Assembly (NCBI GenBank): GCA_036389275.1
Contig: DASVQE010000048.1
Coordinates: 39,143 to 103,142, forward strand
Origin: QHVT01 sp036389275
GTDB taxonomy: Bacteria > Acidobacteriota > Thermoanaerobaculia > Gp7-AA8
DNA length: 64,000 nt
Reading direction: 5' to 3'
Below the pieces are notes generated by a model. It did not search any database. It saw nothing but the letters and a program-made list of their open reading frames with translations, and was not told where the DNA came from. Positions 1-9,183 of this stretch are shown here, in pieces. A program made the position numbers and the translations under genes. Every line of letters begins with the position of its first letter. Within the stretch, counting starts at the first letter, position 1.

Positions 1-1204
1 CGAGAATCGTCCCGGTCTCCTCGGCGATCGGAATGAACGTCGACGGTCCGATCGGGCCGCGCAGCGGATGCTCCCACCGCAGCAGCGCTTCGAAGCCGGC
101 CAGCGCGTGATCGCGCACGGTGACGATCGGCTGATAGACGAGGTGAAACTGCTCGCGCTCGACGGCGCGGCGCAGGTCCATTTCGATGCGCAGCCGGTCG
201 ACCGCCTCGACGTGCATGCCGGCGTGAAACACCTCGCAGCGCGCCTTGCCGCCCGCCTTCGCGCGATACATCGCCGTCTCCGCATCGCGCAGCACGCACT
301 CGGCCGCGCGGTAGTCGCCGCGATGGCAGGCGGCGATGCCGATGCTCGCGGTGGTGTAGACGTCGTGGCCGCGCAGCGAGAACGGGACGGCGATGGCGTC
401 GCTGATCGCGCAGGCGACGGCCAGCGCGTCGTCGGGATCGCCGACGCCGTCGAGCAGCACCGCGAACTCGTCGCCGCCGGGCCGCGCCACGAAGTCCGAC
501 GCGCGCACGGCCGCGCGAATGCGATGCGCGGCCGCGGAGATCATGGCGTCGCCGATGCCGTGGCCGAGGCTGTCGTTGATGACCTTGAAGCGATCGAGAT
601 CGAGCAGCAGCACGGAGAACGGTCGCGCCGAGTCGATGGCCAGCTCGACCTGCTGCGCGAGGTGCGCGCGATTCGGCAGCGTGGTGAGCTCGTCGCGCAG
701 CGACTTTGCCTGCGCCAGCGCCAGCGCCTCGTGCAGCACGCGCGCGCGCAGCTCGGCGGCGGCGCGCGCGGCCATGAACTCGAGCATCGAGCGCACCAGC
801 TCCTCGTCGTCGAACGGCGCGCGGTGCATGATCCCGAGCCAGCCGAGGAACGTGTCGCCGTCGGTGAGCGCGACGCTGGCGTAGCTCTCGATGCGCAGCT
901 CGGCGAAGAGGCCGTCGCGCGGGAAGCAGCGCCGCGCGCCGGAGCGCACGCAGCGATAGCCGCGCTCGACCACGTCGAGACAGGGCGTGCCGTCGAGCGC
1001 GAACTCGAGATTCTCGCGCGTGCGGCCGTCGGCGAAGATCGAGACCGTGCGGCCGCGCAGCGGCGCGTCGTCCGTCAGCTCGGCGACGAAGCCGATGTCG
1101 ACGCCCAACGCCGCGGCGAGCTCCGACGCCAGGGCGTCGAAGAAGGTATCGTGTCCCGCGGACGTGATGCCGCGGAGGAGCCGGATCAGAGTGGCAGCGT
1201 GCAA
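1..1204 (-). CDS. GAF-GGDEF-EAL c-di-GMP signalling protein (3' end outside window)
   Basis: Cytoplasmic cyclic-di-GMP turnover protein; the 3' part is cut off by the window edge. Reading leftwards, an N-terminal GAF-like region (about residues 10-160, with a GTPC motif) is followed by a GGDEF domain with an intact RPGGDEF signature. An EAL domain then begins (YQPIV, then EALLRW). The GGDEF signature suggests cyclase activity and the EAL glutamate is present, but the rest of the EAL catalytic site is not visible. I placed the start at a TTG at 1204 because a GGAGG lies 4 nt upstream and no ATG fits upstream in frame. No transmembrane segment is seen, so the signal is probably a soluble ligand or redox cue bound by GAF. 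The family assignment is firm; the start is moderate. Confidence 0.85.
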   Translation of the reverse strand, partial: MHAATLIRLLRGITSAGHDTFFDALASELAAALGVDIGFVAELTDDAPLRGRTVSIFADGRTRENLEFALDGTPCLDVVERGYRCVRSGARRCFPRDGLFAELRIESYASVALTDGDTFLGWLGIMHRAPFDDEELVRSMLEFMAARAAAELRARVLHEALALAQAKSLRDELTTLPNRAHLAQQVELAIDSARPFSVLLLDLDRFKVINDSLGHGIGDAMISAAAHRIRAAVRASDFVARPGGDEFAVLLDGVGDPDDALAVACAISDAIAVPFSLRGHDVYTTASIGIAACHRGDYRAAECVLRDAETAMYRAKAGGKARCEVFHAGMHVEAVDRLRIEMDLRRAVEREQFHLVYQPIVTVRDHALAGFEALLRWEHPLRGPIGPSTFIPIAEETGTIL

Positions 1205-1290
1205 TGGACCTCCGAGAAAGAGCGCGTGAAGATACGAACCCGCGATCCGGCAGAATGTGAGCGGTCGCACAACGCAACCGGACTGTGACA

Positions 1291-1881
1291 ATGAACATCC
1301 AAAATTGCACGATAAAGAGTACGTTTTTAGTGGGTTTTCTCCTGCTGACCACGAACGTTTTCGCGGCGCGGCTGGAGAAAGCGACCTTCGCCGCCGGCTG
1401 CTTCTGGTGCGCCGAGGCGGCCTTTCAGGATTTGCCGGGCGTGGTGAGCGTCGTCTCCGGCTACACCGGCGGCACGCGGCCGCATCCGACGTACGAAGAA
1501 GTCTCGGCGGGCATCGGCGGCCATCGCGAGGCGGTGGAAGTGACCTTCGATCCCTCGAAGATCCGCTATGGTCAACTAGTTGACGTCTTCTGGCGCAACG
1601 TCGATCCGACCGATCCGGCCGGGCAGTTCTGCGACAAAGGGCAGCAATACCTCGCCGCGATCTACTACCACGACGACGCGCAGCGCGCGATCGCCGAGCT
1701 CTCGCTGCGCAACGCGAAGAAGCGCTTCGGCTACGTGGCCACCGACGTGCTGCCGGCGGGAGCGTTCTGGCCCGCCGAGGAGTATCACCAGGACTATTAC
1801 AAAAAGAACCCGCTGCGATACCACTTCTATCGCGCCGGCTGTAAGCGCGACGAGCGGTTGAGGGAAGTATGGAAGCGGTGA
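1291..1881 (+). CDS. msrA: Peptide-methionine (S)-S-oxide reductase MsrA, exported
   Basis: Reduces the S-epimer of methionine sulfoxide in proteins. The catalytic GCFWCAE motif puts the sulfenic Cys at residue 37. A further Cys near the C terminus (RAGC) is a likely resolving residue. The first 26 residues form a signal peptide (hydrophobic stretch, then FAA), so the enzyme should act in the envelope rather than the cytosol, unlike E. coli MsrA. The start is ATG 1291; an in-frame GTG at 1285 would add two residues, and no clear Shine-Dalgarno precedes either. The gene overlaps the next by 13 nt, suggesting co-transcription. Length (196 aa including the signal) is normal for the family. Confidence 0.93.
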   Translation: MNIQNCTIKSTFLVGFLLLTTNVFAARLEKATFAAGCFWCAEAAFQDLPGVVSVVSGYTGGTRPHPTYEEVSAGIGGHREAVEVTFDPSKIRYGQLVDVFWRNVDPTDPAGQFCDKGQQYLAAIYYHDDAQRAIAELSLRNAKKRFGYVATDVLPAGAFWPAEEYHQDYYKKNPLRYHFYRAGCKRDERLREVWKR

Positions 1882-2555
1882 GATTGCAGTTGCATCACGC
1901 GCTGCAGGCGGCGGCGGGCGTCGGGCGGACGCTGCTCGCGCCGCGGCCGGACGACTCGCATCACAGCTTCGTCTGGGACGCGCGGCGCGGCGCGCTCGTG
2001 CAGCCGGAGGCGGGCTCCGGGCTGCGTTTGCGCGACCTGACGCTGCTGCATGGCGACGACTGCTTTCCGCTGCGCGGCCGGACGCTGGCCGAGGCGTACG
2101 ACTTTCACGAATCGCGCGCCGGACGCATGCTGGCGCGGCCGGGCGAGCCGCTGCCGGCGCATCCGGTCGCCGGCGGCGCGGCGTTCGATGCGTGCGACGA
2201 AGACCTGGTGCGTTACGAAGCCATCTACGCCACCGCCGCGCGCGTGCTGGAGCGGTTGCGTGCGCGACTCGACGGCGCCGGGCCGGTGCGGGTCTGGCCG
2301 CATCACTTCGACATGGCCTTGCTGGTCACGCGCGGCGAGACCTCGTTCGGCATCGGCATGGTCCCGGGCGACGCATCGATCTCCGAGCCGTACTGGTACG
2401 TCTACCGCACGCCGGTGCCGGAAGGCGCGCTGCCGCCGCTGCGCGACGGCGCGTGGTGGAACGAAGGGTGGTCGGGGGCGGTGTTGCGCGAGACCGTGGA
2501 TGAAGAGCGGATCGAGCGCTTCGTGGACGAGGCGATGCGCGCGCTCGGCGGCTGA
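1869..2555 (+). CDS. DUF5996-like protein
   Basis: Soluble 228-residue protein without signal peptide. The C-terminal half carries WPHHFD, then GIGMVPGD and EPYWYVY, which resemble my recollection of the DUF5996 family; no enzymatic function is known to me. A GAGGG sits 5 nt before the ATG, and the start overlaps the msrA end by 13 nt. The 3' end of this gene is unusual: its last ~100 nt, including the WNEGWSGA segment, recur several times in the following 500 bp as decayed copies. The family name is moderate; that it is a real coding gene is well supported by codon structure and context. Confidence 0.7.
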   Translation: MEAVRLQLHHALQAAAGVGRTLLAPRPDDSHHSFVWDARRGALVQPEAGSGLRLRDLTLLHGDDCFPLRGRTLAEAYDFHESRAGRMLARPGEPLPAHPVAGGAAFDACDEDLVRYEAIYATAARVLERLRARLDGAGPVRVWPHHFDMALLVTRGETSFGIGMVPGDASISEPYWYVYRTPVPEGALPPLRDGAWWNEGWSGAVLRETVDEERIERFVDEAMRALGG

Positions 2556-2556
2556 A

Positions 2557-2640
2557 GCGCCGCGCGGTCGGCGGACGTCGGCACCGGCACGATCGTGAGC
2601 TCGATCACGGCGTCGAGGTCGAGATCCATTCGTCCAGCAG
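2557..2640 (-). pseudogene. 3' fragment of a DUF3303 gene (duplicated remnant)
   Basis: The minus strand reads LLDEWI in one frame and then, after a frameshift, VIELTIVPVPTSAD. These match the LLHEWI and VAFTIVPVVTSAE segments at the C terminus of the intact DUF3303 gene at 3076-3339. Only the last third of the gene remains, and no start is available. It lies tail-to-tail against the DUF5996-like gene, exactly as the intact DUF3303 gene does against a second DUF5996-like 3' end. A tandem duplication of the gene pair followed by internal deletion explains this best. Confidence 0.72.
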
Positions 2641-3086
2641 CGACGCGTCGCCGCTGAGCCGTACCGCGTACGTCTTCCGCTCGCCCGCGCCGGAACGCGC
2701 GCTGCCGCCGCTGCGCGACGGCTCACGTTGGAACGAAGGATGGTCGGGAGCGGCACTGCGCGAGATGCGCAATGGTGCATGGTGGAACGAAGGGTGGTCG
2801 GGAGCGGTGCTGCGCGCGGCGCGCGACGCGCGTGCTGGAACGAAGGGTGGTCGAGTGCGGTGCTGCGCGAGACGCGCGATGGCGCGTGGTGGATCGAGGG
2901 ATGGTCGGGAGCGGAGCCGCGCAAGACGGGCGATGGCGCATGATGGAACAAAGGGCGGTCGGAGCGGTGCTGCCGCGACGCGCGTGGTGGAACGAAGGCT
3001 GGTCGGGAGCGGTGCTGCGCGAGACGGCCCACGAAGCGTGGATCGACCGCTTCATCGACGACGCGCTACGCGCTCTCAGCCGCTGA
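2641..3086 (+). pseudogene. Decayed DUF5996-like C-terminal copies
   Basis: From 2641 the plus strand reads AYVFRSPAPERALPPLRDG and WNEGWSGAALRE, aligned with YVYRTPVPEGALPPLRDG and WNEGWSGAVLRE of the gene at 1869-2555. At 2980-3086 another copy reads WNEGWSGAVLRET, then WIDRFIDDALRAL and a stop, matching the true C terminus. The stretch between is filled with out-of-frame repeats of the WNEGWSGA segment. No copy has the N-terminal two thirds. I see no sign that any of this is translated. Confidence 0.75.
2729..3040 (+). repeat. 54-bp tandem repeat array, six degenerate copies
   Basis: Copies begin with TGGAACGAAGG or a close variant at 2729, 2783, 2836, 2890, 2944 and 2988, each followed by a GGTCGGGAGCGG-like core. 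The spacing is 54, 53, 54, 54 and 44 nt. The founding unit is the 3' coding segment of the DUF5996-like gene (in-gene copy near 2459). Single-base indels break the frame between copies, so this is now a minisatellite rather than a coding repeat. Confidence 0.85.
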
Positions 3087-3339
3087 ACCGCGCCGCCGCC
3101 TCCGCTGACGTCACCACCGGCACGATCGTGAACGCGACCAGATCGTCCCACTGCGCGATCCACTCATGCAGCAGCGACTCGTCGTCGCACTCCATCACCT
3201 GATAGCAGCTCGCGTAGTCCGTCGTCACCCAACTGCTCACGTAGCGCAGCCCTTCAGGCGCCATGCGGCCGCGCTCGCGGAAGCGCGCGTAGACCGGCGC
3301 GGCGCCGTGGCGGAACTGCTCGAGGATCATGTAGAGCAT
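3076..3339 (-). CDS. DUF3303 family protein
   Basis: Small 87-residue cytosolic protein with the features I associate with DUF3303: an MLYMILEQF start, the FRERGRMAPEGL segment, YQVMECDD, and a C-terminal TIVPV strand. The family is likely a dimeric ferredoxin-like fold with no established role. The start is ATG 3339, chosen because the conserved N terminus begins there; longer readings upstream run into the neighbouring gene. It follows the AcuI-type reductase gene by 10 nt on the same strand and may be co-transcribed. A decayed 3' copy of the same gene lies at 2557-2640. Confidence 0.8.
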   Translation of the reverse strand: MLYMILEQFRHGAAPVYARFRERGRMAPEGLRYVSSWVTTDYASCYQVMECDDESLLHEWIAQWDDLVAFTIVPVVTSAEAAARFSG

Positions 3340-3349
3340 CGGAAGCGGC

Positions 3350-4348
3350 TCAGGCGTTGACGTCGATGACGATGCGGCCGCGCACTCGGCCGGCCAGGAT
3401 CTCTTCGCACACGTCGAAGATGCGCGCGAGCGGCTCGGTGCGCGAGAGGTCGGCGAGCTGCGCGCGATCGACGTCTTCGGCGAGCCGCGACCAGACCGCG
3501 ATGCGCTTCGGCTTCGACGTCGCGATCGAGCTGACGCCGAGGAGTGAGACGTTGCGGAGGATGAGCGGCCAGACCGTCGTCTGCAGCTCGTGGCCGCCGG
3601 CCATGCCGCAGCAGGCGATCGCGCCTTCGTACGCGGTCTGGGCAAAGAGCGTGGCCAGCGTCGTGCCGCCGACGGTGTCGATGCCGCCGCCCCAGCGCTC
3701 CGACTGCAGCGGGCCGCCCGCTTTGGCCAGCTCGTCGCGCGGGATGATCGACGTTGCGCCGAGGCCGCGGAGATACGGCTCGAGCTCCATGCGTCCGGTC
3801 GATGCGGCAACGCGGTAGCCGCGCCGCGCGAGCAGCATCACCGCCAGCGAGCCGACGCCGCCGGCCGCGCCGGTCACGACCAGCTCGCGCTCCGACGGCG
3901 TGATGCCGGCCTGCTCGAGCGCCATCACCGCCAGCATGGCCGTCACGCCGGCGGTGCCGATCTGCATCGACTGCTCGAGCGAGAGCGACTCCGGCAGTTT
4001 CACCACCGCGTTCGCGCGCACGCGCTGCCGTTGCGCGTAGCCGCCCCAATCGAGCTCGCCGAGTCCCTGGGCCACGCCGGCCACGCGATCGCCCGGCTGA
4101 AATTCATCCGACGCCGACTCCACCACTGTGCCGGCCAGGTCGATGCCCGGCACCATCGGGAAGCGGCGGATGATGCGGCCGCGCGCCGTCACCGCCAGCG
4201 CGTCCTTGTAGTTGAGCGACGAGTAGGCGACGTCGACCAGCACTTCGCCGTCGCGCGGCAGCTCGTCGTCGCCGATCGTCTCGAGCGCGACGCTGTAACG
4301 TTTCGGATCCTGTTGGCGCGCGATGAGCGCGCGAAAGTTGCCGGACAT
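3350..4348 (-). CDS. acuI: AcuI/YhdH-type NADPH-dependent acryloyl-CoA (quinone) reductase
   Basis: Zinc-independent medium-chain reductase (332 aa). The N terminus has the SSLNYKDALA motif typical of YhdH/AcuI proteins, followed by PGIDLAGTV. The nucleotide-binding fold has GAAGGVGS, and CCGMAGG, TVWPLILRN and the C-terminal GRVRGRIVID segment are all characteristic. Family members reduce acryloyl-CoA to propionyl-CoA using NADPH; that specificity is inferred. I chose ATG 4348 (MSGNF) because a TATGAT hexamer lies only 7 nt upstream and no Shine-Dalgarno is present. The start is divergent from the ClC gene at 4375. Confidence 0.85.
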   Translation of the reverse strand: MSGNFRALIARQQDPKRYSVALETIGDDELPRDGEVLVDVAYSSLNYKDALAVTARGRIIRRFPMVPGIDLAGTVVESASDEFQPGDRVAGVAQGLGELDWGGYAQRQRVRANAVVKLPESLSLEQSMQIGTAGVTAMLAVMALEQAGITPSERELVVTGAAGGVGSLAVMLLARRGYRVAASTGRMELEPYLRGLGATSIIPRDELAKAGGPLQSERWGGGIDTVGGTTLATLFAQTAYEGAIACCGMAGGHELQTTVWPLILRNVSLLGVSSIATSKPKRIAVWSRLAEDVDRAQLADLSRTEPLARIFDVCEEILAGRVRGRIVIDVNA

Positions 4349-4374
4349 GCGGCGCATCATAGAATGCGCCACGT
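4349..4374. promoter_or_regulatory. Compact divergent promoter region (acuI / ClC gene)
   Basis: Only 26 nt separate the two divergent start codons. On the minus strand TATGAT (4361-4356) ends 7 nt before the acuI ATG. On the plus strand TAGAAT (4360-4365) ends 9 nt before the ClC ATG. Neither gene shows a Shine-Dalgarno. Transcription initiating about 7 nt after each hexamer would give leaderless or nearly leaderless mRNAs. The two hexamers overlap, so the two polymerases would exclude each other. Inference from sequence only. Confidence 0.5.
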
Positions 4375-6099
4375 ATGGAAAGCGCACGCGTGCCGTTCGA
4401 GCGCGCGCTCATCGATCGCAGGGTCGTGCTTTTGTGCGGGATGTCCGTCGTTCTGGCCATCGTGACGGGCGTCGTTGCGCAATTCCTCATTTCCATCATT
4501 GCGGTCGTGACGAACATCTCCTTCTACGGCCGCCTCTCCACGCGGTTCGTCTCGCCGGCCGGCCATCACCTCGGCTGGCTGGTGGTCTTCGTGCCGGCCA
4601 TCGGCGGCGTGATCGTCGGGCTGATGGCGCGCTACGGCTCGAAGGCGATCCGCGGCCACGGCATCCCGGAGGCGATGGAGCAGGTGCTGCTCAACGAGAG
4701 CCGCATCCCGGCGAGGCTGACGATCCTCAAGCCGCTGTCGGCAGCGGTGTCGATCGGCACCGGCGGACCGTTCGGCGCCGAAGGTCCGATCATCGCCACC
4801 GGCGGCGCGATGGGCTCGGTGGTGGGGCAGTGGCTGAAGACGAACGCGATGGAGCGGAAGACGCTGCTCGCCGCAGGCGCGGCGGCGGGCATGGCGGCGA
4901 CGTTCGGCAGTCCGGTCTCGGCGGTGCTGCTGGCGATCGAGCTGCTGCTGTTCGAACTGCGGCCGCGCTCGATCGTCCCGGTGGCGCTGGCGGCGGTCAC
5001 GGCGACGGCGGTGCGCGTCGGCTTCGTCGGCTTCACGCCGGCGTTCGCCATGCCGATCGTCGGACGTCCCACGGAAGAAGCGCTGGTCGCCTACGTGATT
5101 CTCGGCGCGCTCGTCGGCTGGCTGTCGGTCTACGTGACGCGCGCGGTCTATTGGATCGAAGATGCGTTCGAGCATCTGCCGATTCACTGGATGTGGTGGC
5201 CGGCACTCGGCGGACTGGCGGTCGGCGTCTGCGGCATCATCGCGCCGCGTACGCTCGGCGTCGGCTACGACAACATCGAAGACCTCGTCTCCGGACGGCT
5301 GATCGGCACCGCGGCCCTCGTACTTTGCACGGTCAAGTTCGTGTCGTGGGCGATCTCCCTCGGCAGCGGCACGTCGGGCGGCACGCTCGCGCCGCTCTTC
5401 ACCATCGGCGGCGCCTGCGGCGTGGTCCTCGGCGGCGTGACGAACAACTACACGCACGCCGCGCTCGACCTGCGCATCTGCGCGCTGGTCGGGATGGCGG
5501 CGATGTTCGCCGGCGCATCGCGCGCGCTGCTCGCCTCGGTGGTCTTCGCCTTCGAGACCACGCTGCAGCCGCTCGGCCTGCTGCCGCTCCTCGGCGGCTG
5601 CACGGCCGGCTATCTCGTCTCCGCGCTGCTGATGCGCAACACGATCATGACCGAGAAGCTGGCGCGCCGCGGCGTGCGCGTGCCGGCCGAATACGCCGCC
5701 GATTTTCTCGACCTGATCAGCGTCGCCGACGCCTGCAGTACGAAGGTGGTGACGATCGGCGCGGACGAGCCGCTGTCGCAGGCGCGCGCGCTGTCGGCGT
5801 CGCACCAGGGCTTTCCGGTGGTCGACGCGAACGGCGAGCTCCTCGGCGTGGTGACGCGGCGCGACTTTCTCGATCCGACAAAGCCCGACTCGATGCGCGC
5901 GGGCGACCTGATCTCGCGCCGCCCGGCCATCGTCTATCTCGACAACTCGCTGCGCGAGGCGGCCGACCTGATGGTGCACGAGAACGTCGGCCGATTGCCG
6001 GTGGTGGCGCGCGCCGATCCGCGCCGCGTGGTGGGCATCCTCACGCGCAGCGACCTGCTGCGCGCGCACGAGCGGCGGCTCGCGGAACAAGGCTCGTAG
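4375..6099 (+). CDS. ClC-family chloride channel/transporter with C-terminal CBS pair
   Basis: Integral membrane anion transport protein of 574 aa. The selectivity-filter motifs are visible: GHGIPEA (GSGIP-like), GAEGP with gating Glu136, and GTLAP after GSGTSGG. After about residue 440 come two CBS motifs (ISVADACSTKV..., then ISRRPAIVYLD...), which in this family usually bind adenine nucleotides and regulate gating. In E. coli ClcA the helix that carries the internal proton glutamate reads IEE; here it reads AIELLLFE, so Leu190 sits where E203 would be. This is more consistent with a channel or altered coupling than with a standard 2Cl-/H+ exchanger. It is divergent from acuI and ends 2 nt from the opposing hydratase gene. 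Confidence 0.92.
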   Translation: MESARVPFERALIDRRVVLLCGMSVVLAIVTGVVAQFLISIIAVVTNISFYGRLSTRFVSPAGHHLGWLVVFVPAIGGVIVGLMARYGSKAIRGHGIPEAMEQVLLNESRIPARLTILKPLSAAVSIGTGGPFGAEGPIIATGGAMGSVVGQWLKTNAMERKTLLAAGAAAGMAATFGSPVSAVLLAIELLLFELRPRSIVPVALAAVTATAVRVGFVGFTPAFAMPIVGRPTEEALVAYVILGALVGWLSVYVTRAVYWIEDAFEHLPIHWMWWPALGGLAVGVCGIIAPRTLGVGYDNIEDLVSGRLIGTAALVLCTVKFVSWAISLGSGTSGGTLAPLFTIGGACGVVLGGVTNNYTHAALDLRICALVGMAAMFAGASRALLASVVFAFETTLQPLGLLPLLGGCTAGYLVSALLMRNTIMTEKLARRGVRVPAEYAADFLDLISVADACSTKVVTIGADEPLSQARALSASHQGFPVVDANGELLGVVTRRDFLDPTKPDSMRAGDLISRRPAIVYLDNSLREAADLMVHENVGRLPVVARADPRRVVGILTRSDLLRAHERRLAEQGS

Positions 6100-6101
6100 C
6101 G

Positions 6102-6847
<746 letters not shown>

Positions 6848-6851
<4 letters not shown>

Positions 6852-8305
6852 GCGGCCCTATTCTTCATCAGTTGGCGAAAGAAGCGAATGGTGTCGAAGT
6901 AGGCCTCGACCGCCACGCGCTCGTTCGTGCCGTGGATGCGCTCGAGATCGGCCTGGGCGATCGTCACCGGCACGAGGCGGTAGACGTTCGGCGTGAGGCT
7001 CGCGAAGTAGCGCGAGTCGGTGGCGCCGATGACGAGATACGGCGCGACGACCGTGTTCGGAAAGACTTCCGCCGCCGCCTGCTGCATGGCGCGGAACGGC
7101 GCGGCGTTCGGATCGGAGACGCCGGACGGTTCCCACGGCTTGCCGTAAACGCGCACCTCGACGTGCGGATCGCCGACGACCTCGCGCACGTGGCGCAGCA
7201 CGCCGGCGACGCTCTCGCCCGGCAGGATGCGGAAGTTCACGACCGCGCGCGCGTGCGACGGGATGACGTTGTCCTTCACGCCGCCTTCGATGATGGTCGG
7301 GGCGATGGTCGTGCGCAGCAGCGCGTTGAGCGACGGCGAGCTGCGCGCCTGCGCCTGCAGCAGCGGCGCGAAGAGCCAGAGGTTGGCGATGACGAGGCGG
7401 TTGCCGAACGGCATCTCCGGCGCGAGCCAGCGGAACATCTCCGCGGCCGCGCCGCGCGCCGCGGCGTCGAAGGGATGCGTTTGCACGCGATCGACCGCGG
7501 CGGCGACCGCGCCCACTTCGGTGCGCGGCGGCGGCATCGACGAGTGTCCGCCGGCGCCGCGCGCGGTGAGCTCGAGGCTGGCCATCCCTTTCTCGGCGAT
7601 GCCGATCAGCGCGGCCGGCTTCGGCACGCCGCCCGGCGGATCGCGCAGGATCGCGCCTCCTTCGTCGACGACGAAGTCGAGATGCACGCCGCGGCTGGCC
7701 AGCAGCGCCGAGATGCGCGCCGCGCCGCGCACGCCGCCGAGCTCCTCATCCTCGCCGAAGGCGAAGAGGATGGTGCGCTTCGGCGCGAAGCCTTCCGAGA
7801 GCAGCGACTCGGCCGATTCGAGCAGACCGATCACGCTGACCTTGTCGTCGAGCGTGCCGCGTCCCCAGACGAAGCCGTCGGCGACCGCGCCGCTGAACGG
7901 CGGCCGCTGCCACTTCGACTCCGTCCCCGGCTCGACCGGCACCACGTCGTAGTGACCCATCAGCAGCAGCGGCGCGAGCGACGGATCGCTGCCGCGCCAG
8001 GTGAAGAGCAGGCTGCGTCCGATCACCTCGCGCTGCAGCGAGGCATGCACGCGCGGATACGCCTGCGCCAGCCAGGCGATGAACGCCTCATGCTCGACCG
8101 GCTTTGCACTTTTCACTTCGCCGTAGGACACGGTTTGAAACTGCACCGCGCGCGAGAAGCGCGCGAGCGCGGCGTTGCGATCGATGGCCAGCGGCGGCGC
8201 CGGCGAGGCGGTGATCTGGCGCGAACGCAGCGTCGCCGCGCGGACGATCAGAATCGCTACGACCAGCGCGACGAGTGCGAGGACGATCGCGGTGATGCGT
8301 TTCAT
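6848..8305 (-). CDS. M20 family metallopeptidase (carboxypeptidase S / PM20D1-like), membrane-anchored
   Basis: Zinc-dependent peptidase or N-acyl-amino-acid hydrolase of 485 aa. An N-terminal transmembrane anchor (residues about 5-25) places the catalytic domain in the periplasm. Metal and catalytic motifs are GHYDVVP (H and D ligands), WGRGTLDDK, GEDEELGG with the catalytic EE pair, and GGHSSMPP in the dimerisation/lid domain. The start is ATG 8305, whose first base is also the last base of the upstream DUF3592 stop (TGATG). Longer in-frame readings upstream lie inside the DUF3592 gene and lack family similarity. It is part of a minus-strand set with DUF3592 and the crotonase. Confidence 0.88.
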
Positions 8306-9168
8306 CAGTGCATCATCACGTACGCCGCCACTGCGTTCGCGCCGATGGCGATCAGCGGGATGATCGAGGCGAGCAGCGCGGCCAGCGGGCGGCCGCGGAA
8401 CTCGCCGTTCATCTCCACCTCCGGACGCTGCGGCAGCTCGTCGAGGACGTACGCGCACGACGGATCGTTCGGGTCGTAGAGCAGCGGTTCCTGCGCCTCG
8501 TCCTCGAGGCGCGACGGATCGGTCGTGCGCGCCTTCGCCTCGCACTTGCGGCCGTCGCGCGCGGTGAACTCGAACGTCAGCTCCCACACCGGCTGGTCGT
8601 TGATGCGCACGTTCGTCGGATGGCGCGAGAGCAGGCGGCCGGTGGTGACGACGCCGTCACGCAGCAGGCGCGCGCGGCGCAGGCCGCTCCGCGTGCCGCC
8701 GAGGACGAAGAAGGCGCCGATGATCGGGAAGAGCAGCACGAACAAAACGCCGCGGCCAAAGTGCGCGCGGCGCATGCCGAGAATGCGCGAGGCCGAAGGA
8801 TTCGCATCGTCGTACTCGACGGTCACCTCGTCGCCCGGCGAGACCTGCTCGCCGGTGCTGAACGACGTTCCCTGGAACGGCCGGCCGGCGACGGAGAACT
8901 CGTAGTGATTCGCTTTCACCGGCCGGTCGTCCTCGGAGGCATTCGTCTTCTCGACCGCGGTGACGCGGCCGACCGTGTGCGCGCGCAGCGACGCGAGGCC
9001 GAGGTCCGCGTGTCCGACGAACAGCATCGTCCCGAGCATCCCCATCCCGAGGAAGAGCCAGCCGAAGACCGCGAGGAAATTGCAGACGTACAGCACGCTC
9101 AGCGAAAGCGGAACGCGGCGCGGCGGCGGCGCGAAGCGCGCCCCAGGGGACGACTGGCTTGGAAGCAT
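8305..9168 (-). CDS. DUF3592 domain membrane protein
   Basis: 287-residue membrane protein with transmembrane segments near residues 20-50, 140-160 and at the C terminus (about 265-285). Between them are two similar beta-rich soluble segments of the DUF3592 type, with TVGRVTAVE and VTTGRLLSRH at the starts of the strands, and GDEVTVEYDD and EPLLYDPNDPS at the ends. The duplicated architecture is clear; no function is known. It is followed by the M20 gene with a 1-nt overlap, so the two are likely co-translated. Confidence 0.75.
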   Translation of the reverse strand: MLPSQSSPGARFAPPPRRVPLSLSVLYVCNFLAVFGWLFLGMGMLGTMLFVGHADLGLASLRAHTVGRVTAVEKTNASEDDRPVKANHYEFSVAGRPFQGTSFSTGEQVSPGDEVTVEYDDANPSASRILGMRRAHFGRGVLFVLLFPIIGAFFVLGGTRSGLRRARLLRDGVVTTGRLLSRHPTNVRINDQPVWELTFEFTARDGRKCEAKARTTDPSRLEDEAQEPLLYDPNDPSCAYVLDELPQRPEVEMNGEFRGRPLAALLASIIPLIAIGANAVAAYVMMH

Positions 9169-9183
9169 GGGAACGATTCTACG

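Noticed and set aside
1285..1290. GTG start for MsrA at 1285
   Set aside because: ATG 1291 is two codons later, gives a normal signal peptide and is more likely; neither has a Shine-Dalgarno.
2641..3086. A short functional gene in the repeat array (various 60-146 codon frames)
   Set aside because: All frames are built from out-of-frame copies of the WNEGWSGA segment with indels; no start signal or conserved domain.
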